Part shown: one piece after another, positions 8,586 to 17,832 of the stretch
How the letters are laid out: every line of letters begins with the position of its first letter
Numbering within the stretch: the first letter of the stretch is position 1
From: Bacteroidales bacterium
Lineage (GTDB): Bacteria; Bacteroidota; Bacteroidia; Bacteroidales; F082
Length of the DNA: 64,000 bases
NCBI GenBank assembly: GCA_017427985.1
Contig: JAFRRS010000023.1
Coordinates: forward strand, 1-64,000
Direction of reading: 5' to 3'
Notes under the pieces: generated by a model
Told to the model about the DNA's origin: nothing
The model's database searches: none
Seen by the model: the letters and a program-made list of their open reading frames with translations, nothing else
Position numbers and translations under genes: made by a program

Positions 8586-8623
8586 TGACGCAAAAATATA
8601 ATATATTGTATCGAAATATTTTG

Positions 8624-8632
8624 TATTTTTGC
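8624..8632 (+). promoter_or_regulatory. -7 box immediately before the GT2 gene
   Basis: TATTTTTGC matches TAnnTTTGC but ends only 4 bases before the ATG at 8637, so a transcript started from it would be leaderless or nearly so. An upstream TTG at 8606 is only 15 bases away, closer than usual. Confidence 0.4.
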
Positions 8633-8636
8633 CGAA

Positions 8637-9656
8637 ATGAAAAACGTAGCAGTAGTCATATTGAATTTTAATGGGAAAAAGTTCCTTGGGAAGTTCCTTC
8701 CAAATGTCATAGAGCACAGCTCGGAGGTGGCGGACATCATCATTGCCGACAACGCCTCTACTGACGACTCTGTGGCTTTCATGAAGGGGAATTATCCCAA
8801 TATTCGATTGATTACCAACGATTTCAATGGCGGTTTCTCTACCGGCTACAACATCGCATTACGTCAAGTCGAGGCAAAGTATTATTGCCTTTTGAACTCC
8901 GACATTGAGGTTACGCCACACTGGATTGAGCCTGTCATTGAGCTTATGGAAAGCGACCCGATGATAGCAGCCTGCCAACCTAAAATCCTCTCATATCACG
9001 ACAAAAACAAGTTCGAATATGCCGGTGCAGGCGGCGGTTTCATAGACAAATACGGCTATCCTTTCTGCAGAGGCAGGGTTTTCCAGCATCTGGAGAACGA
9101 CGAAGGGCAATATGACGACATAAAAGAAGTGTTCTGGGCCACGGGAGCCTGCATGTTTGTCAGAGCCGACGTTTATCACAGGTTCGGCGGCCTCGACGAC
9201 AGTTTTTTCGCCCACATGGAGGAGATTGATTTTTGCTGGAGAGTGAAAAGCCAAGGCTATAAAGTGATGTATTGCCCTCAATCGAAAGTGTATCACATCG
9301 GTGGCGGCACCCTGCCAAAAAGCTCGGCGAGAAAGACTTACCTGAATTTCCGGAACAACCTTTCTTTACTAATGAAAAACCTGCCAAAAGGCGCTGTTTT
9401 CACCACTATTTCATACAGAATACTCCTCGACTGGGTGGCAGGTATAAAATTCCTGTGCGACGGCAGCTTCGCCGACCTTTGGGCTGTAACAAGAGCACAT
9501 CTGAGCTTCTACAGACATATTCCTGCATTAAGGAAAAAGAGAAAAGAGCTGACGCACACACATGTGTCACAAGTGTATCAGAAAAATATCGTTTTCAAGC
9601 ACTTTTTAGAAAAGAAAAAGCTTTACACAGAGCTTAACGAGACTGATTTTTCTTGA
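8637..9656 (+). CDS. Family 2 glycosyltransferase
   Basis: A 339-residue GT-A glycosyltransferase. It opens with VAVVILNFNG, the nucleotide-binding first strand of GT2 enzymes, so the ATG at 8637 is the right start. DNASTDDS follows, then the metal-binding acidic motif in LLNSDIEV (about residues 86-91), and an acceptor-side MEEIDFCWR motif near residue 195 (the ED-type motif of rhamnosyltransferase-like GT2 proteins). The C-terminus carries a basic amphipathic stretch, suggesting membrane association. Such enzymes add sugars to O-antigen, capsule or glycoprotein glycans. It stands alone between the accessory island and the long minus-strand operon; sugar donor unknown. Confidence 0.85.
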   Translation: MKNVAVVILNFNGKKFLGKFLPNVIEHSSEVADIIIADNASTDDSVAFMKGNYPNIRLITNDFNGGFSTGYNIALRQVEAKYYCLLNSDIEVTPHWIEPVIELMESDPMIAACQPKILSYHDKNKFEYAGAGGGFIDKYGYPFCRGRVFQHLENDEGQYDDIKEVFWATGACMFVRADVYHRFGGLDDSFFAHMEEIDFCWRVKSQGYKVMYCPQSKVYHIGGGTLPKSSARKTYLNFRNNLSLLMKNLPKGAVFTTISYRILLDWVAGIKFLCDGSFADLWAVTRAHLSFYRHIPALRKKRKELTHTHVSQVYQKNIVFKHFLEKKKLYTELNETDFS

Positions 9657-9663
9657 AATAAAG

Positions 9664-9736
9664 GATTATAGTCATCATTTTTCGGCTACCACCTTCCTTC
9701 GGAAGCTGAAGGCCTTCAAAATTGATGACTATAATC
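9664..9736. terminator. Large inverted repeat between convergent genes
   Basis: Perfect 14-base arms, GATTATAGTCATCA at 9664-9677 and TGATGACTATAATC at 9723-9736, enclose a GC-richer inner part with further CTTC/GAAG pairing. It lies exactly between the convergent GT2 gene and aroQ and could terminate both; the length of about 73 bases also fits a miniature repeat element. Confidence 0.65.
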
Positions 9737-10156
9737 TTATTTTGTAATTAGGAATAATATTGCTTCAGCATAGCCTTCCAAACCATGACCAACAATTGAG
9801 TGAACAGCGGCTTCGGCCGTATATGAATGATGTCTGAACGCTTCCCTTTCATAAACATTCGAGATATGAACCTCCACAACAGGCAGCCCTATTGCCCTAA
9901 CCGCATCAGCCAAGGCTATTGATGTGTGGGCATAACCTCCAGGATTCATCACAACACCGTCGTATTTCCCCATCGCTTCATGAAGTTTGTCGATAAGCAC
10001 ACCTTCATGATTTGTCTGAAAATCGTCAATCACACAATCAGGGAATCTCTTTTTCATAGATTGCAAAAACTCATCAAGAGACTGATTACCATACACTTCG
10101 GGTTCACGTTTTCCAATAAGGTTCAGATTGGGACCGTTCAAAATTAAAATCTTCAT
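9737..10156 (-). CDS. aroQ: 3-dehydroquinate dehydratase, type II
   Basis: Type II dehydroquinase converts 3-dehydroquinate to 3-dehydroshikimate, step three of the shikimate pathway, in the cytoplasm. The protein starts with the family signature KILILNGPNLNLIGKREPEVYG, which includes the catalytic tyrosine of the flexible loop. NPGGYAHTSIALADAV and VEVHISNVYEREAFRHHSY carry the catalytic histidine and substrate-binding residues. The 139-residue length is normal for the dodecameric type II enzyme. I chose the ATG at 10156, two bases after the stop of the Ca2+ ATPase gene; a TTG two codons earlier would overlap that stop. It is the last gene of a long minus-strand operon, an unexpected position for a shikimate gene. 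Confidence 0.93.
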   Translation of the reverse strand: MKILILNGPNLNLIGKREPEVYGNQSLDEFLQSMKKRFPDCVIDDFQTNHEGVLIDKLHEAMGKYDGVVMNPGGYAHTSIALADAVRAIGLPVVEVHISNVYEREAFRHHSYTAEAAVHSIVGHGLEGYAEAILFLITK

Positions 10157-10158
10157 AA

Positions 10159-12912
10159 TCAATCTTTAAATTTCTTAAAAAACCTAATAATCTCACCGAC
10201 AATAAGCACCGGGCTTGTGCCAAAGAAACATATCAGCCAGTCTTGCCAACTGAGTGGTGCCACCGTAAACATCTCTCCGCCAAACGTCACTATCAGGAAC
10301 TGCCCTACAAGGATTATCACCAAAGCAAGCTCAAAACCGCCAAAATTCTTTCCAATACCATGCAATGACGACTTTCCGGTATGGTAGGCTTTTGCGTTGA
10401 ATAGATTCCAGAACTGCATAAAAACAAAAATCGTGAACGTCAGAGAGTGCTCGTAACAAGTATAACTCCCCTCTCCCATCACATTGAAATTGAAGAAGTT
10501 AAGCAGATAATCCTTAAAAGAGAATGATACCATCTCACTGACATCGATATGTTTGAAATGCTGTACAAAGCCGAACATGATAAGCAGGAAAAGAACCCCA
10601 ACGATGAGTATCGAGCGAATCATCGGCTTTGTCAAGATATGGGCGTCTTTTGAGCGCGGCTTGTCGTTCATCACTCTTTCCGAAGGAGGCAGCGACGCCA
10701 AGGCGAGAGCTGCAAAGGTGTCCATGATTAGGTTGACCCAAAGCATCTGCGTGACTGTGAGCACCAATTCCGTACCGAGCAATGCGCCGAAGAGCACCAC
10801 GAGACACGCCGCCACGTTTATCGTCATCTGGAACAGTATGAAACGCTGTATGTTGAGATACAGCGAGCGTCCCCACATCACCGCACGCGCAATGCTGTTG
10901 AACGAATTGTCAAGAATTGTTATGTCTGAAGCCTCCTTTGCCACTGTGGTGCCGTCGCCCATTGACAGACCGACCTGCGCCGCTTTAAGGGCTGGGGCGT
11001 CATTGGTGCCGTCGCCCGTGACAGCCACAACTTCCCCGCTGAGTTGCTGAAGGCGCACAAGACGCTCCTTGTCCATCGGACGGGCACGTGACATTATCTT
11101 TATCATCGGGATGCGACGTTTCGCGTCTTCATCTGATAACGCCTCGAAATCCTTGCCTGAGATATGGTTGAAGTTGGTTTGGTCGGTATCTTTCCACAGC
11201 CCGAGCTGACGACCAATCTCTATGGCAGTGCAAGGAGTGTCGCCTGTGACAATCTTAACGTCGATGCCCGCATTCATGCAGCTCGCCACAGCATCAGCAA
11301 CATCGGGACGTATCGGGTCGGCGATAGCAACAGAGCACAGGAAAATCAGATTGTCTGCCACGAGGTTGTCAGTAACAGGGTCAAACGACTTTTCACTTGG
11401 GTCGCCCTCCTTGTATGCCACAGCCAAAGTCCTCATTGCCTTGCTGTTATACGCATACAATCGATTCTCAATTTCTTTGCGATACGGCTCAATATCCACT
11501 ATCCCCGTTTTCGTCACAATTCTGTTGCAATGCTGCAAGATAATCTCAGGAGCACCTTTCACGTAAAACATCGGTCTGTTGAACACCTTCGATTCAAAAA
11601 CCGTCGCCATGAACTTGTATTTCGTCGAAAACGGCACCTGATAAAGCAGTCTCTCCCCTTCCCTATAATCCAAATAATTAACTCCTTGATTATTAAGCCA
11701 AAGCAACAACGCGCCCTCGGTTGGGTTTCCGATTACCTTCACCTTGTTTTTATCTGTAAAATCAAGAAATGCGGTGGTATTGACCGACAAACACTCTTTC
11801 AAAACGTCGCTCACCTCTTTGTCGTCAAGTTTCTTATCAGGCAAAGCGTAACATGAAATATCATTGACCGTCATCTGGTTTTGCGTCAATGTGCCGGTCT
11901 TGTCAGTGCAGATGACAGTAGTGGCACCCATAGTCTCACAGGCGTGCATTTTTCGCACCAAGTTGTTGGCAATCAACATTCTATGCATGCTCAGCGCAAG
12001 GCTTAGAGTGACGCTCATCGGGAGACCTTCTGGCACTGCCACAACAATGATTGTGACTGCAATCATGAGAGTGTTAAGGAAATACTGCGCAAAGTTAAGC
12101 CATTCAATACCGTCATCCAGACTATCTACATACAGGAAATACATGAGGAAACGCGTCATAAGCACCACTGCCGCTATGAAATAACTCGCATAGCAAATCA
12201 CATTCCCCAACTTGTCGAGTTGGATATTAAGAGGTGTCTTGTTGTTGTTGTCAATCTGCGAGCCTTTGTAAACCTTGCCCCATTCAGTGGCGTCGCCGAC
12301 TTTCTCCACGCGCATCACGCCATGTCCGTCGATGACCTTGCTCCCTCGCATCAGACAATTCGAAGGATATGTCGCTTCTTCATCAAACTCACTTTCCTCG
12401 GTCGTTTTTCTTGCCATCGGCTCACCTGTGAGATCCGCTTCATTCACCTGCAACGAGAAAGCTTCGAGCAGCACGCCGTCGGCAGGAACCTCGTCTCCAG
12501 TTTCAACAAGCACGATGTCGCCCACAACAATATCACGACGAAAGACAAGTGTCACGTTGCCGTCACGAACAACCTTCACAGTTTCCTCGTCATTGATTTG
12601 GTTTAATATATCAAACTTTTTGTTCGCCTTGACTTCAAAAACAAAGCCGACACACGTAGCCAGCATTATCGCGATAAAAATCCCGAGCGGCTCAAACAAA
12701 ACGCCGAAACCCTCGTCTGTAGTGACATATTGATATATTGACACTCCTATCGACAACGCCAGAGCAATAAGAAGTATCTTGATAATCGGGTCTTTGAATT
12801 TCTCCAAAAACTGAACAAAAAGTGACTTTTTCTTTGGTGGAGTAAGAACATTAAAGCCGTGCTTTGCACGACTTTCTTCAACTTGTTTGGAACTAAGTCC
12901 CTGATATTTCAT
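10159..12912 (-). CDS. Calcium-translocating P-type ATPase, PMCA/SERCA type
   Basis: A 917-residue P-type ATPase with the full set of motifs. Actuator-domain TGEP is near residue 167. The phosphorylation motif ICTDKTGTLT has its Asp at residue 337. KGAPE lies in the nucleotide domain, and the hinge is VTGDGTNDAPALKAA. PEGLP in M4 and NLIMDTFAALALA in M6 are the Ca2+-site signatures of P2A/P2B pumps. About ten membrane spans are visible. It would export Ca2+ from the cytoplasm; Mn2+ cannot be excluded. It starts 19 bases after the eighth secreted-protein gene and ends two bases before aroQ, so it appears to belong to the same operon. Confidence 0.92.
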   Translation of the reverse strand: MKYQGLSSKQVEESRAKHGFNVLTPPKKKSLFVQFLEKFKDPIIKILLIALALSIGVSIYQYVTTDEGFGVLFEPLGIFIAIMLATCVGFVFEVKANKKFDILNQINDEETVKVVRDGNVTLVFRRDIVVGDIVLVETGDEVPADGVLLEAFSLQVNEADLTGEPMARKTTEESEFDEEATYPSNCLMRGSKVIDGHGVMRVEKVGDATEWGKVYKGSQIDNNNKTPLNIQLDKLGNVICYASYFIAAVVLMTRFLMYFLYVDSLDDGIEWLNFAQYFLNTLMIAVTIIVVAVPEGLPMSVTLSLALSMHRMLIANNLVRKMHACETMGATTVICTDKTGTLTQNQMTVNDISCYALPDKKLDDKEVSDVLKECLSVNTTAFLDFTDKNKVKVIGNPTEGALLLWLNNQGVNYLDYREGERLLYQVPFSTKYKFMATVFESKVFNRPMFYVKGAPEIILQHCNRIVTKTGIVDIEPYRKEIENRLYAYNSKAMRTLAVAYKEGDPSEKSFDPVTDNLVADNLIFLCSVAIADPIRPDVADAVASCMNAGIDVKIVTGDTPCTAIEIGRQLGLWKDTDQTNFNHISGKDFEALSDEDAKRRIPMIKIMSRARPMDKERLVRLQQLSGEVVAVTGDGTNDAPALKAAQVGLSMGDGTTVAKEASDITILDNSFNSIARAVMWGRSLYLNIQRFILFQMTINVAACLVVLFGALLGTELVLTVTQMLWVNLIMDTFAALALASLPPSERVMNDKPRSKDAHILTKPMIRSILIVGVLFLLIMFGFVQHFKHIDVSEMVSFSFKDYLLNFFNFNVMGEGSYTCYEHSLTFTIFVFMQFWNLFNAKAYHTGKSSLHGIGKNFGGFELALVIILVGQFLIVTFGGEMFTVAPLSWQDWLICFFGTSPVLIVGEIIRFFKKFKD

Positions 12913-12931
12913 AACTTAAAAAAACAAAAAA

Positions 12932-14257
12932 CTATTCTTTATTACTCATTTGAATAATGTTGTTGTTATATATCTGAGCCTTTATCTTCGAGCAATAAAC
13001 TCCATCCTTCAGTTCAGGCTCTGCAACAATTATCTCTTGAACGTCTTTAAGTATTAGTTTTGTAGAAATATGCGCTGTGTCGACATATCTCTGATAATAA
13101 TCATTATTTTCGCTAACCGAAAAGTCGTCTGCCCGCTCACGTATTTTGAAATTTGCCATCTTCGCTATCTCGTTTTCCGCGCTTATAAGGGCGACACGTC
13201 TCGCCTCGTTTCTTGCCTTTGAATTGTCATTCCCGACAACCGCCTGATATCCATGCGATTCATAACTATAGTTCATGCTTTCCGTTGGGAATGAAATGTG
13301 ATAATCCAGCTCAGCGACCTCCCAATCGGCGTACATTACACCATTTTCACATTCAAAACCGTTAATTTTGCACGACAGCTCGGTTTTGTATGTCATTCGG
13401 ACGATATCCTGCACTTTGTCATGATAATCAGCGCTCTGGTTAAGAGACTGATAATCAGTTATCATCCTGTTTGTACTTTTAATCATGGATTTATGCGGTG
13501 TGAAATTCGTCAGTGCCTGCATGAAAGTGTCGGCGATGCAGTGCCACAGTCCATGTCTTGTGTTCTGGTTCACCGCGTTTCTCGAGACGTTTCCTCCGGC
13601 TCCATAATTATAGTATCTCTCAATTACATTATTTGTAATGGTGTCAATCGTTGACGACTGAACCGAATAACGGCCTTCTGTTTTTGAAACCCATTCCAGG
13701 TTATTGATTTCAACATTGGCTGCATTCATTTTCAGCTCAAACAAATCGCCATATTCCGGTTTTCTAATGGTTCCATCATAATAGAACATATATGAGCCGT
13801 TGAACTCCGCGATTCTCTCATTGCTTTCATCATAATCTTCGTAAACGTTAAGCAAAACGACCGCTTCGTCATATTTGGTGAAATAAATGTCTATTATGTC
13901 ATAGCCGTATTTGCTGATTGACGCGTCAAACTCAGCAAGGCAATGTGATTTTTGGTCATCAATGTTGTTTCTCCCATCATTTTCAATATGGTAATAAAGC
14001 TCATAAACCGACGACATTGTCAGTTTTTGTGAAATGGCGTGCATGAACACCGCCCTCATTATTGCCTGGTTGACAGCCGTTGTGGAGTCAAGAGCCATAT
14101 CCGACACGCCTATCGCGCCATACGGATTGTAAAACCACGATGGAAGCTGCTCGTAATCAGCGTAGGCGGGAGAAAAAACCTCTCCCGCATACGCTTCTTT
14201 TGCGCTTGTGAAGACACAAGCAATAGAGACAATTACGTATAGTAATTTCTTAGTCAC
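12932..14257 (-). CDS. Secreted protein of unknown function, last of the eight-gene set
   Basis: A 441-residue protein with a signal peptide (MTKKLLYVIVSIACVFTSAKEAYAG). It begins with a LPSWFYNPYGAIGVSDMALDSTTAVNQAIMRAVF segment, which resembles the start of LPP20/FlgO-like domains (P.WF..P....G.S.....A...A...A). The C-terminal third has a second alternating region (ARNEARRVALISAENEIAKM) of the same kind. This suggests two repeats of a TolB-N/CsgG-like fold, read by eye only. It starts 2 bases after the preceding lipoprotein gene, so the two are probably coupled. Confidence 0.55.
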   Translation of the reverse strand: MTKKLLYVIVSIACVFTSAKEAYAGEVFSPAYADYEQLPSWFYNPYGAIGVSDMALDSTTAVNQAIMRAVFMHAISQKLTMSSVYELYYHIENDGRNNIDDQKSHCLAEFDASISKYGYDIIDIYFTKYDEAVVLLNVYEDYDESNERIAEFNGSYMFYYDGTIRKPEYGDLFELKMNAANVEINNLEWVSKTEGRYSVQSSTIDTITNNVIERYYNYGAGGNVSRNAVNQNTRHGLWHCIADTFMQALTNFTPHKSMIKSTNRMITDYQSLNQSADYHDKVQDIVRMTYKTELSCKINGFECENGVMYADWEVAELDYHISFPTESMNYSYESHGYQAVVGNDNSKARNEARRVALISAENEIAKMANFKIRERADDFSVSENNDYYQRYVDTAHISTKLILKDVQEIIVAEPELKDGVYCSKIKAQIYNNNIIQMSNKE

Positions 14258-14259
14258 AA

Positions 14260-14814
14260 TTAATAATCCATCTTTTCCATTTCCTTGTCGAAAACTTGTT
14301 TGAATTTCTCATATTCAAAGTCCGTTCTCAACTTGGCGTCGTTAGAAACCTTTGATTTGATTTCATCGAGGACGTTGTTAGCGCTGATTTCGAGGCAAAC
14401 ATAGTACATTGTGCCGCTCTTCATCTTCTCTGACCAGCCTGGCATTGCCGGGAGAGCGCCTTTCACTGTCTGTTGCACGACTGTACGGCTCAAATCCTTA
14501 AGACTCTGTTTGAATTCCTGGGCGTCGCCATCGATGTAGGTTGATGAATAGTCTTCAATCACACTGCTGATCTTGACTTCCATGATACGAGCGAGTTCCT
14601 GACGGGCGTTGTTGGCTGCTGCCTGTTTTGCCTTAGGAATCTGGTTCTCGAACTGTGCCATGAATGAGCCTTCAGCTCTGATGGCGTCTTTTGTTGACAA
14701 GCACTGTGCGCATGCTTCTTTTTCTGGATCTTTTGCGACTTCTTTGCTTGAGCCACATGATACGACAAACATTCCGAGCAATGCTGCGCAAACTAATAAA
14801 CTAAGTTTTTTCAT
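14260..14814 (-). CDS. LPP20-like lipoprotein
   Basis: A 184-residue protein with a lipoprotein signal (MKKLSLLVCAALLGMFVVSC, lipobox VVSC-G). The mature part contains QIPKAKQAAANNARQELARI followed by a mixed alpha/beta section ending YYVCLEISANNVLDEI. This is the layout of the LPP20/FlgO-like lipoprotein family, in which an alpha helix of 'A..A...AR..LA' type precedes a beta sheet. It is one of three proteins in this operon with that helix (with the products at 14870-15805 and 12932-14257). Function unknown; probably in the outer-membrane inner leaflet. Confidence 0.6.
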   Translation of the reverse strand: MKKLSLLVCAALLGMFVVSCGSSKEVAKDPEKEACAQCLSTKDAIRAEGSFMAQFENQIPKAKQAAANNARQELARIMEVKISSVIEDYSSTYIDGDAQEFKQSLKDLSRTVVQQTVKGALPAMPGWSEKMKSGTMYYVCLEISANNVLDEIKSKVSNDAKLRTDFEYEKFKQVFDKEMEKMDY

Positions 14815-14869
14815 AGTAATTTTTTTTAAAATTTTTGCCTACTCTAGCTTTTCGGCTTCCGCATATTAA

Positions 14870-15805
14870 CTAAAACTTGATTCTAATTTCCTTGTTAGGT
14901 CTGCTGTTACCGGCTCTGAAACTTATCTTCACCGTCGGTTCGTCCTGAGGATAGCAGTATTCGCTGTCAAAATCGACATTGCACACGCCGTCGCTGTATC
15001 TGACATCGAATCCCATCGCGCATGACGAGGAGACATTAGGCTTCTGCGATGTTGTCATCACACGGCCTTTGTAAACGAGACGCACCGCCATGTGACCAGG
15101 TCTGTTCTCTACAACCTCAACCATTATCGACTTGTAAATGTCGTTATACAATCCGATGATTGTGTTGATTTTATGGATTCTCGAATCATCCTCTCCAAGT
15201 TCGCTTTTCAATCCGCCCAAGAGAGAAATGTTTTTGCTGATGTCTTCGATGCTTCCAACAGTCTCCACTTCATCTTCATAAAGCTTGATCTTATCGTCGA
15301 TTTCTTTTTCATGAGCATTATATGCTGCTATGAGGTCTCTTCTCTCAAACTCTGAGAACGGGTATCTGATATAGACCATGTAATACTCCGCACCTGTCTT
15401 CTTACAATAGTAACGCTCATAATAGACGTCGGCTTTCTGAATCGCAATGCCTTGAATTGCAGGCATCTTAGCCAATTTCGTCTTGGTGTTGTTGATATAT
15501 TCCTGTTTGAACTCGCTCTTGTCGCCATAGACGTTCATCACTGTTTTATCAATGATTTCGCCTTCCACCATGACAGCCACCGACTGCGAGATGTCGTCGA
15601 CGACCACTTTCATTGCGGCAGCCTTAGCATCAGCGAGATTCGCACCTTCCTGACCTTTCACATAGATATAGTCAGGACGTTCTTTTTCTGTCACCCATTT
15701 AGGTTTCTCTGACGGGTTCGCCTCCGCAAGCTTGTAGCCTTTTTTCTGAGCCACTGCGCAAACTGGAAGCAACAACGCCATCGCTATTATCAAAATCTTT
15801 CTCAT
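14870..15805 (-). CDS. Secreted LPP20-like protein with C-terminal beta domain
   Basis: A 311-residue protein with a signal peptide (MRKILIIAMALLLPVCAVAQ). Residues about 30-160 (KPKWVTEKERPDYIYVKGQ, ANLADAKAAAMKVVVDDISQ, YYMVYIRYPFSEFERRDLI) match the LPP20-like plan. A coiled stretch (YNAHEKEIDDKIKLYEDEVE) leads to a C-terminal beta domain (GHMAVRLVYKGRVMTT...TVKISFRAGNSRPNKEIRIKF). It is separated by 12 bases from the gene before it and by 55 from the next. No enzymatic motif is visible; role unknown. Confidence 0.6.
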   Translation of the reverse strand: MRKILIIAMALLLPVCAVAQKKGYKLAEANPSEKPKWVTEKERPDYIYVKGQEGANLADAKAAAMKVVVDDISQSVAVMVEGEIIDKTVMNVYGDKSEFKQEYINNTKTKLAKMPAIQGIAIQKADVYYERYYCKKTGAEYYMVYIRYPFSEFERRDLIAAYNAHEKEIDDKIKLYEDEVETVGSIEDISKNISLLGGLKSELGEDDSRIHKINTIIGLYNDIYKSIMVEVVENRPGHMAVRLVYKGRVMTTSQKPNVSSSCAMGFDVRYSDGVCNVDFDSEYCYPQDEPTVKISFRAGNSRPNKEIRIKF

Positions 15806-15817
15806 GACTCAATTTTT

Positions 15818-16372
15818 TTATTGTTCCATAATCCAAGACACATCAGGTTCGCCAGCCTCCTCTTGATTTTCGCTTTCATCGATGGCTTTGTAGTACTCGA
15901 TTGCTCTTTCCTTACCTATTCTAATGAGTTTCTTCAGCTTAGGATCACGAGCCTGTACCATTTTTATAGCCTTGGCGACAGCTTTGTCCTCATTGTTTTC
16001 CATTCCTTTCTTGGTAATCATCTCCTGTGAAAGAATCACTTTGTTGACGTTATCCACGAAATAGAACGAGATTTCAACTTCCGCCATGAATTGAGGAGGA
16101 ATCGATGCTGTTGCGTTTTTTGAAAGAACAGTCACCGAGGTCACGATGAGGAAACGGCTTTCATTTGTCGACGAGCCGAGACCGTTCAGCGTGACAGCCT
16201 GATTCAGTCTGTTATAAAGCACTGTGAGCGCGTCGCCTTTCACCTCTTTATTAATTGGCATGAGCACACGAACAGGAATCATCTGCTCAAAACTCATCTC
16301 GTTCTGGGCTTTGACAATCGAGCCAGACAAAACCATGAGCACTGCCAGCAGTAAAAATTTGATTTTCTTCAT
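15818..16372 (-). CDS. Secreted protein of unknown function
   Basis: A 184-residue protein with a signal peptide (MKKIKFLLLAVLMVLSGSIVKAQ). The mature part (PVRVLMPINKEVKGDALTVL, ESRFLIVTSVTVLSKNATAS, MAEVEISFYFVDNVNKVILS, KAIKMVQARDPKLKKLIRIG) looks like a compact alpha/beta domain similar to TolB-N/CsgG-type modules: a small-molecule-free sheet with a helix after the first strand. Family not recognised. Co-directional, 16 and 12 bases from its neighbours. Confidence 0.55.
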   Translation of the reverse strand: MKKIKFLLLAVLMVLSGSIVKAQNEMSFEQMIPVRVLMPINKEVKGDALTVLYNRLNQAVTLNGLGSSTNESRFLIVTSVTVLSKNATASIPPQFMAEVEISFYFVDNVNKVILSQEMITKKGMENNEDKAVAKAIKMVQARDPKLKKLIRIGKERAIEYYKAIDESENQEEAGEPDVSWIMEQ

Positions 16373-16388
16373 ATCAATTCAGTTTTAA

Positions 16389-17810
16389 TTATAAAATCAG
16401 CCAAACTTCGCTTGGGCCGCGCATATAAATTGTACTCTCAATATTGAAGTTGTTTCTCAGGAAGCTTTGCAATCCCTGCAGATAGCTCTGTGTGTCAACA
16501 CGCTGGATGGCGTTGCGTCTGCCCACCTTGGTAAGAGGAATCATCACCTGGTTGAATGTCAAGAGGTTCGGTGTGATTGTTCTTGTCGGGTTGTTGTCGA
16601 CGGTGTTGTCCTGGAGCCAGAAGTAAATGATGTCGTTAAGAGGTGTCTCCTCGCCTTCAAACGAGAACGTGTCTTTTATCAGGTTGTATTCTGAGTTTTC
16701 TGTTCTCTTGACTTTCACCGTAATCTGGCGGCCGTTCTTCGACATATTAATAAACTCATCCTGAATCTTCTTGCAGAACGAATCCATGTGGTTAAGCACT
16801 GCCTCTTCAAGCAAAGTGTTGACTGTAGCAGAGTTAGAAGGTTTTCCGTCACCGTGTGCGTGGGCGATTTCGCGTGCGTTGGCGCTCACGTCGACAGCTC
16901 TCATGTTGAATGTCACATAACGTCCCATGCCCTTCTCCATGACTTCAAAGTCGAGGTCGACCAGGAAGTCAACATTGGCGGTACGTTTGATGCGGTCGAT
17001 TGGAGATTCTGCAATAGCGCCGTCGAGACCGTAGTCGTCTCCAACGAGAGCGTTCTCCTGCTCTTCCTGTTTCATGCTCTTGAGGAGGAACTCAAGGCTC
17101 TGTGTCTCAAAGCCCTTGTTCTTGAAAATCTCGTTCAACGAGGCTATCACGAGACGTAAATCACGGCTGTCTTCACGGCCAAAGATGTCGTAATCAGGGA
17201 TGCTCTGTGTTTTTCCTGTCTCGTCTTTCCATTTCTGTACGAAGCCCATATCATTGCAATACACGTCGGAAGGAACCACCATAAGAATAGGTTTAGCATA
17301 CTTTCCTGCCGCTGTTTCCTTGATATTCTCGGCATAGCCTTTTTCCTGCATGTAAGTCACGAGCTCGTCGTATTTCACCTGAACGTCAACAGACACTGTA
17401 TACACCTTGCCGTTTTTCACTGCCTGAGGCTGACCTGTCTTGTTGATGAAGCGGTGATATTGTCCTCCAGGAGTTTTATTTGTCGGGAGAGCGAGGAAAT
17501 TCTCAAAGAACTGGATGTTATCCTCTGCCTTCGAATAGCTCACGATAGCTGGTGTCGCCTTTGTGTTTTCCGATGCTGCGATGCCGCGGAAGAGGCAAGC
17601 CGCCACCGCGTCGCGCTTTGCCATCGCCACGCCTTCATTGGCATCTTTTGCTGTTGTTGTCACTGTGAACACTTTCGTGCCGTCCTGTCCCACTCCGATA
17701 TACTGGACCTCATAAACCTGGTCCAACACAGAGCGTTTTTCATTATGTTTCTGTGCAAACACAGTGTTTGCCAAAAGTAGCAAGACAAGGGCTTGAATCA
17801 ATCTTTTCAT
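16389..17810 (-). CDS. Secreted 473-residue protein, paralogue 2 (DUF6175-like)
   Basis: Signal peptide (MKRLIQALVLLLLANTVFAQ), then a long two-part protein nearly co-linear with the product of 18920-20341, also 473 residues. Shared stretches include MAKRDAVAACLFRGIAAS, KPILMVVPSDVYC, VQKWKDETGKTQSIPDYDIF, RDLRLVIASLNEIF, DRIKRTANVDFLVDLDFEV and the ending ESTIYMRGPSEVWLIL. This matches what I remember of the Bacteroidota family DUF6175, but I could not check. No catalytic motif is evident. The N-terminal helix with AKRDAV resembles the LPP20-like helices of neighbouring products. A secreted envelope complex is a reasonable inference. Confidence 0.65.
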   Translation of the reverse strand: MKRLIQALVLLLLANTVFAQKHNEKRSVLDQVYEVQYIGVGQDGTKVFTVTTTAKDANEGVAMAKRDAVAACLFRGIAASENTKATPAIVSYSKAEDNIQFFENFLALPTNKTPGGQYHRFINKTGQPQAVKNGKVYTVSVDVQVKYDELVTYMQEKGYAENIKETAAGKYAKPILMVVPSDVYCNDMGFVQKWKDETGKTQSIPDYDIFGREDSRDLRLVIASLNEIFKNKGFETQSLEFLLKSMKQEEQENALVGDDYGLDGAIAESPIDRIKRTANVDFLVDLDFEVMEKGMGRYVTFNMRAVDVSANAREIAHAHGDGKPSNSATVNTLLEEAVLNHMDSFCKKIQDEFINMSKNGRQITVKVKRTENSEYNLIKDTFSFEGEETPLNDIIYFWLQDNTVDNNPTRTITPNLLTFNQVMIPLTKVGRRNAIQRVDTQSYLQGLQSFLRNNFNIESTIYMRGPSEVWLIL

Positions 17811-17832
17811 ATCATATCTTATTTAATTCTTA

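Noticed and set aside
10553-12733. Plus-strand open frames opposite the Ca2+ ATPase
   Set aside because: They are antisense to a well-conserved gene and translate to low-quality sequence.
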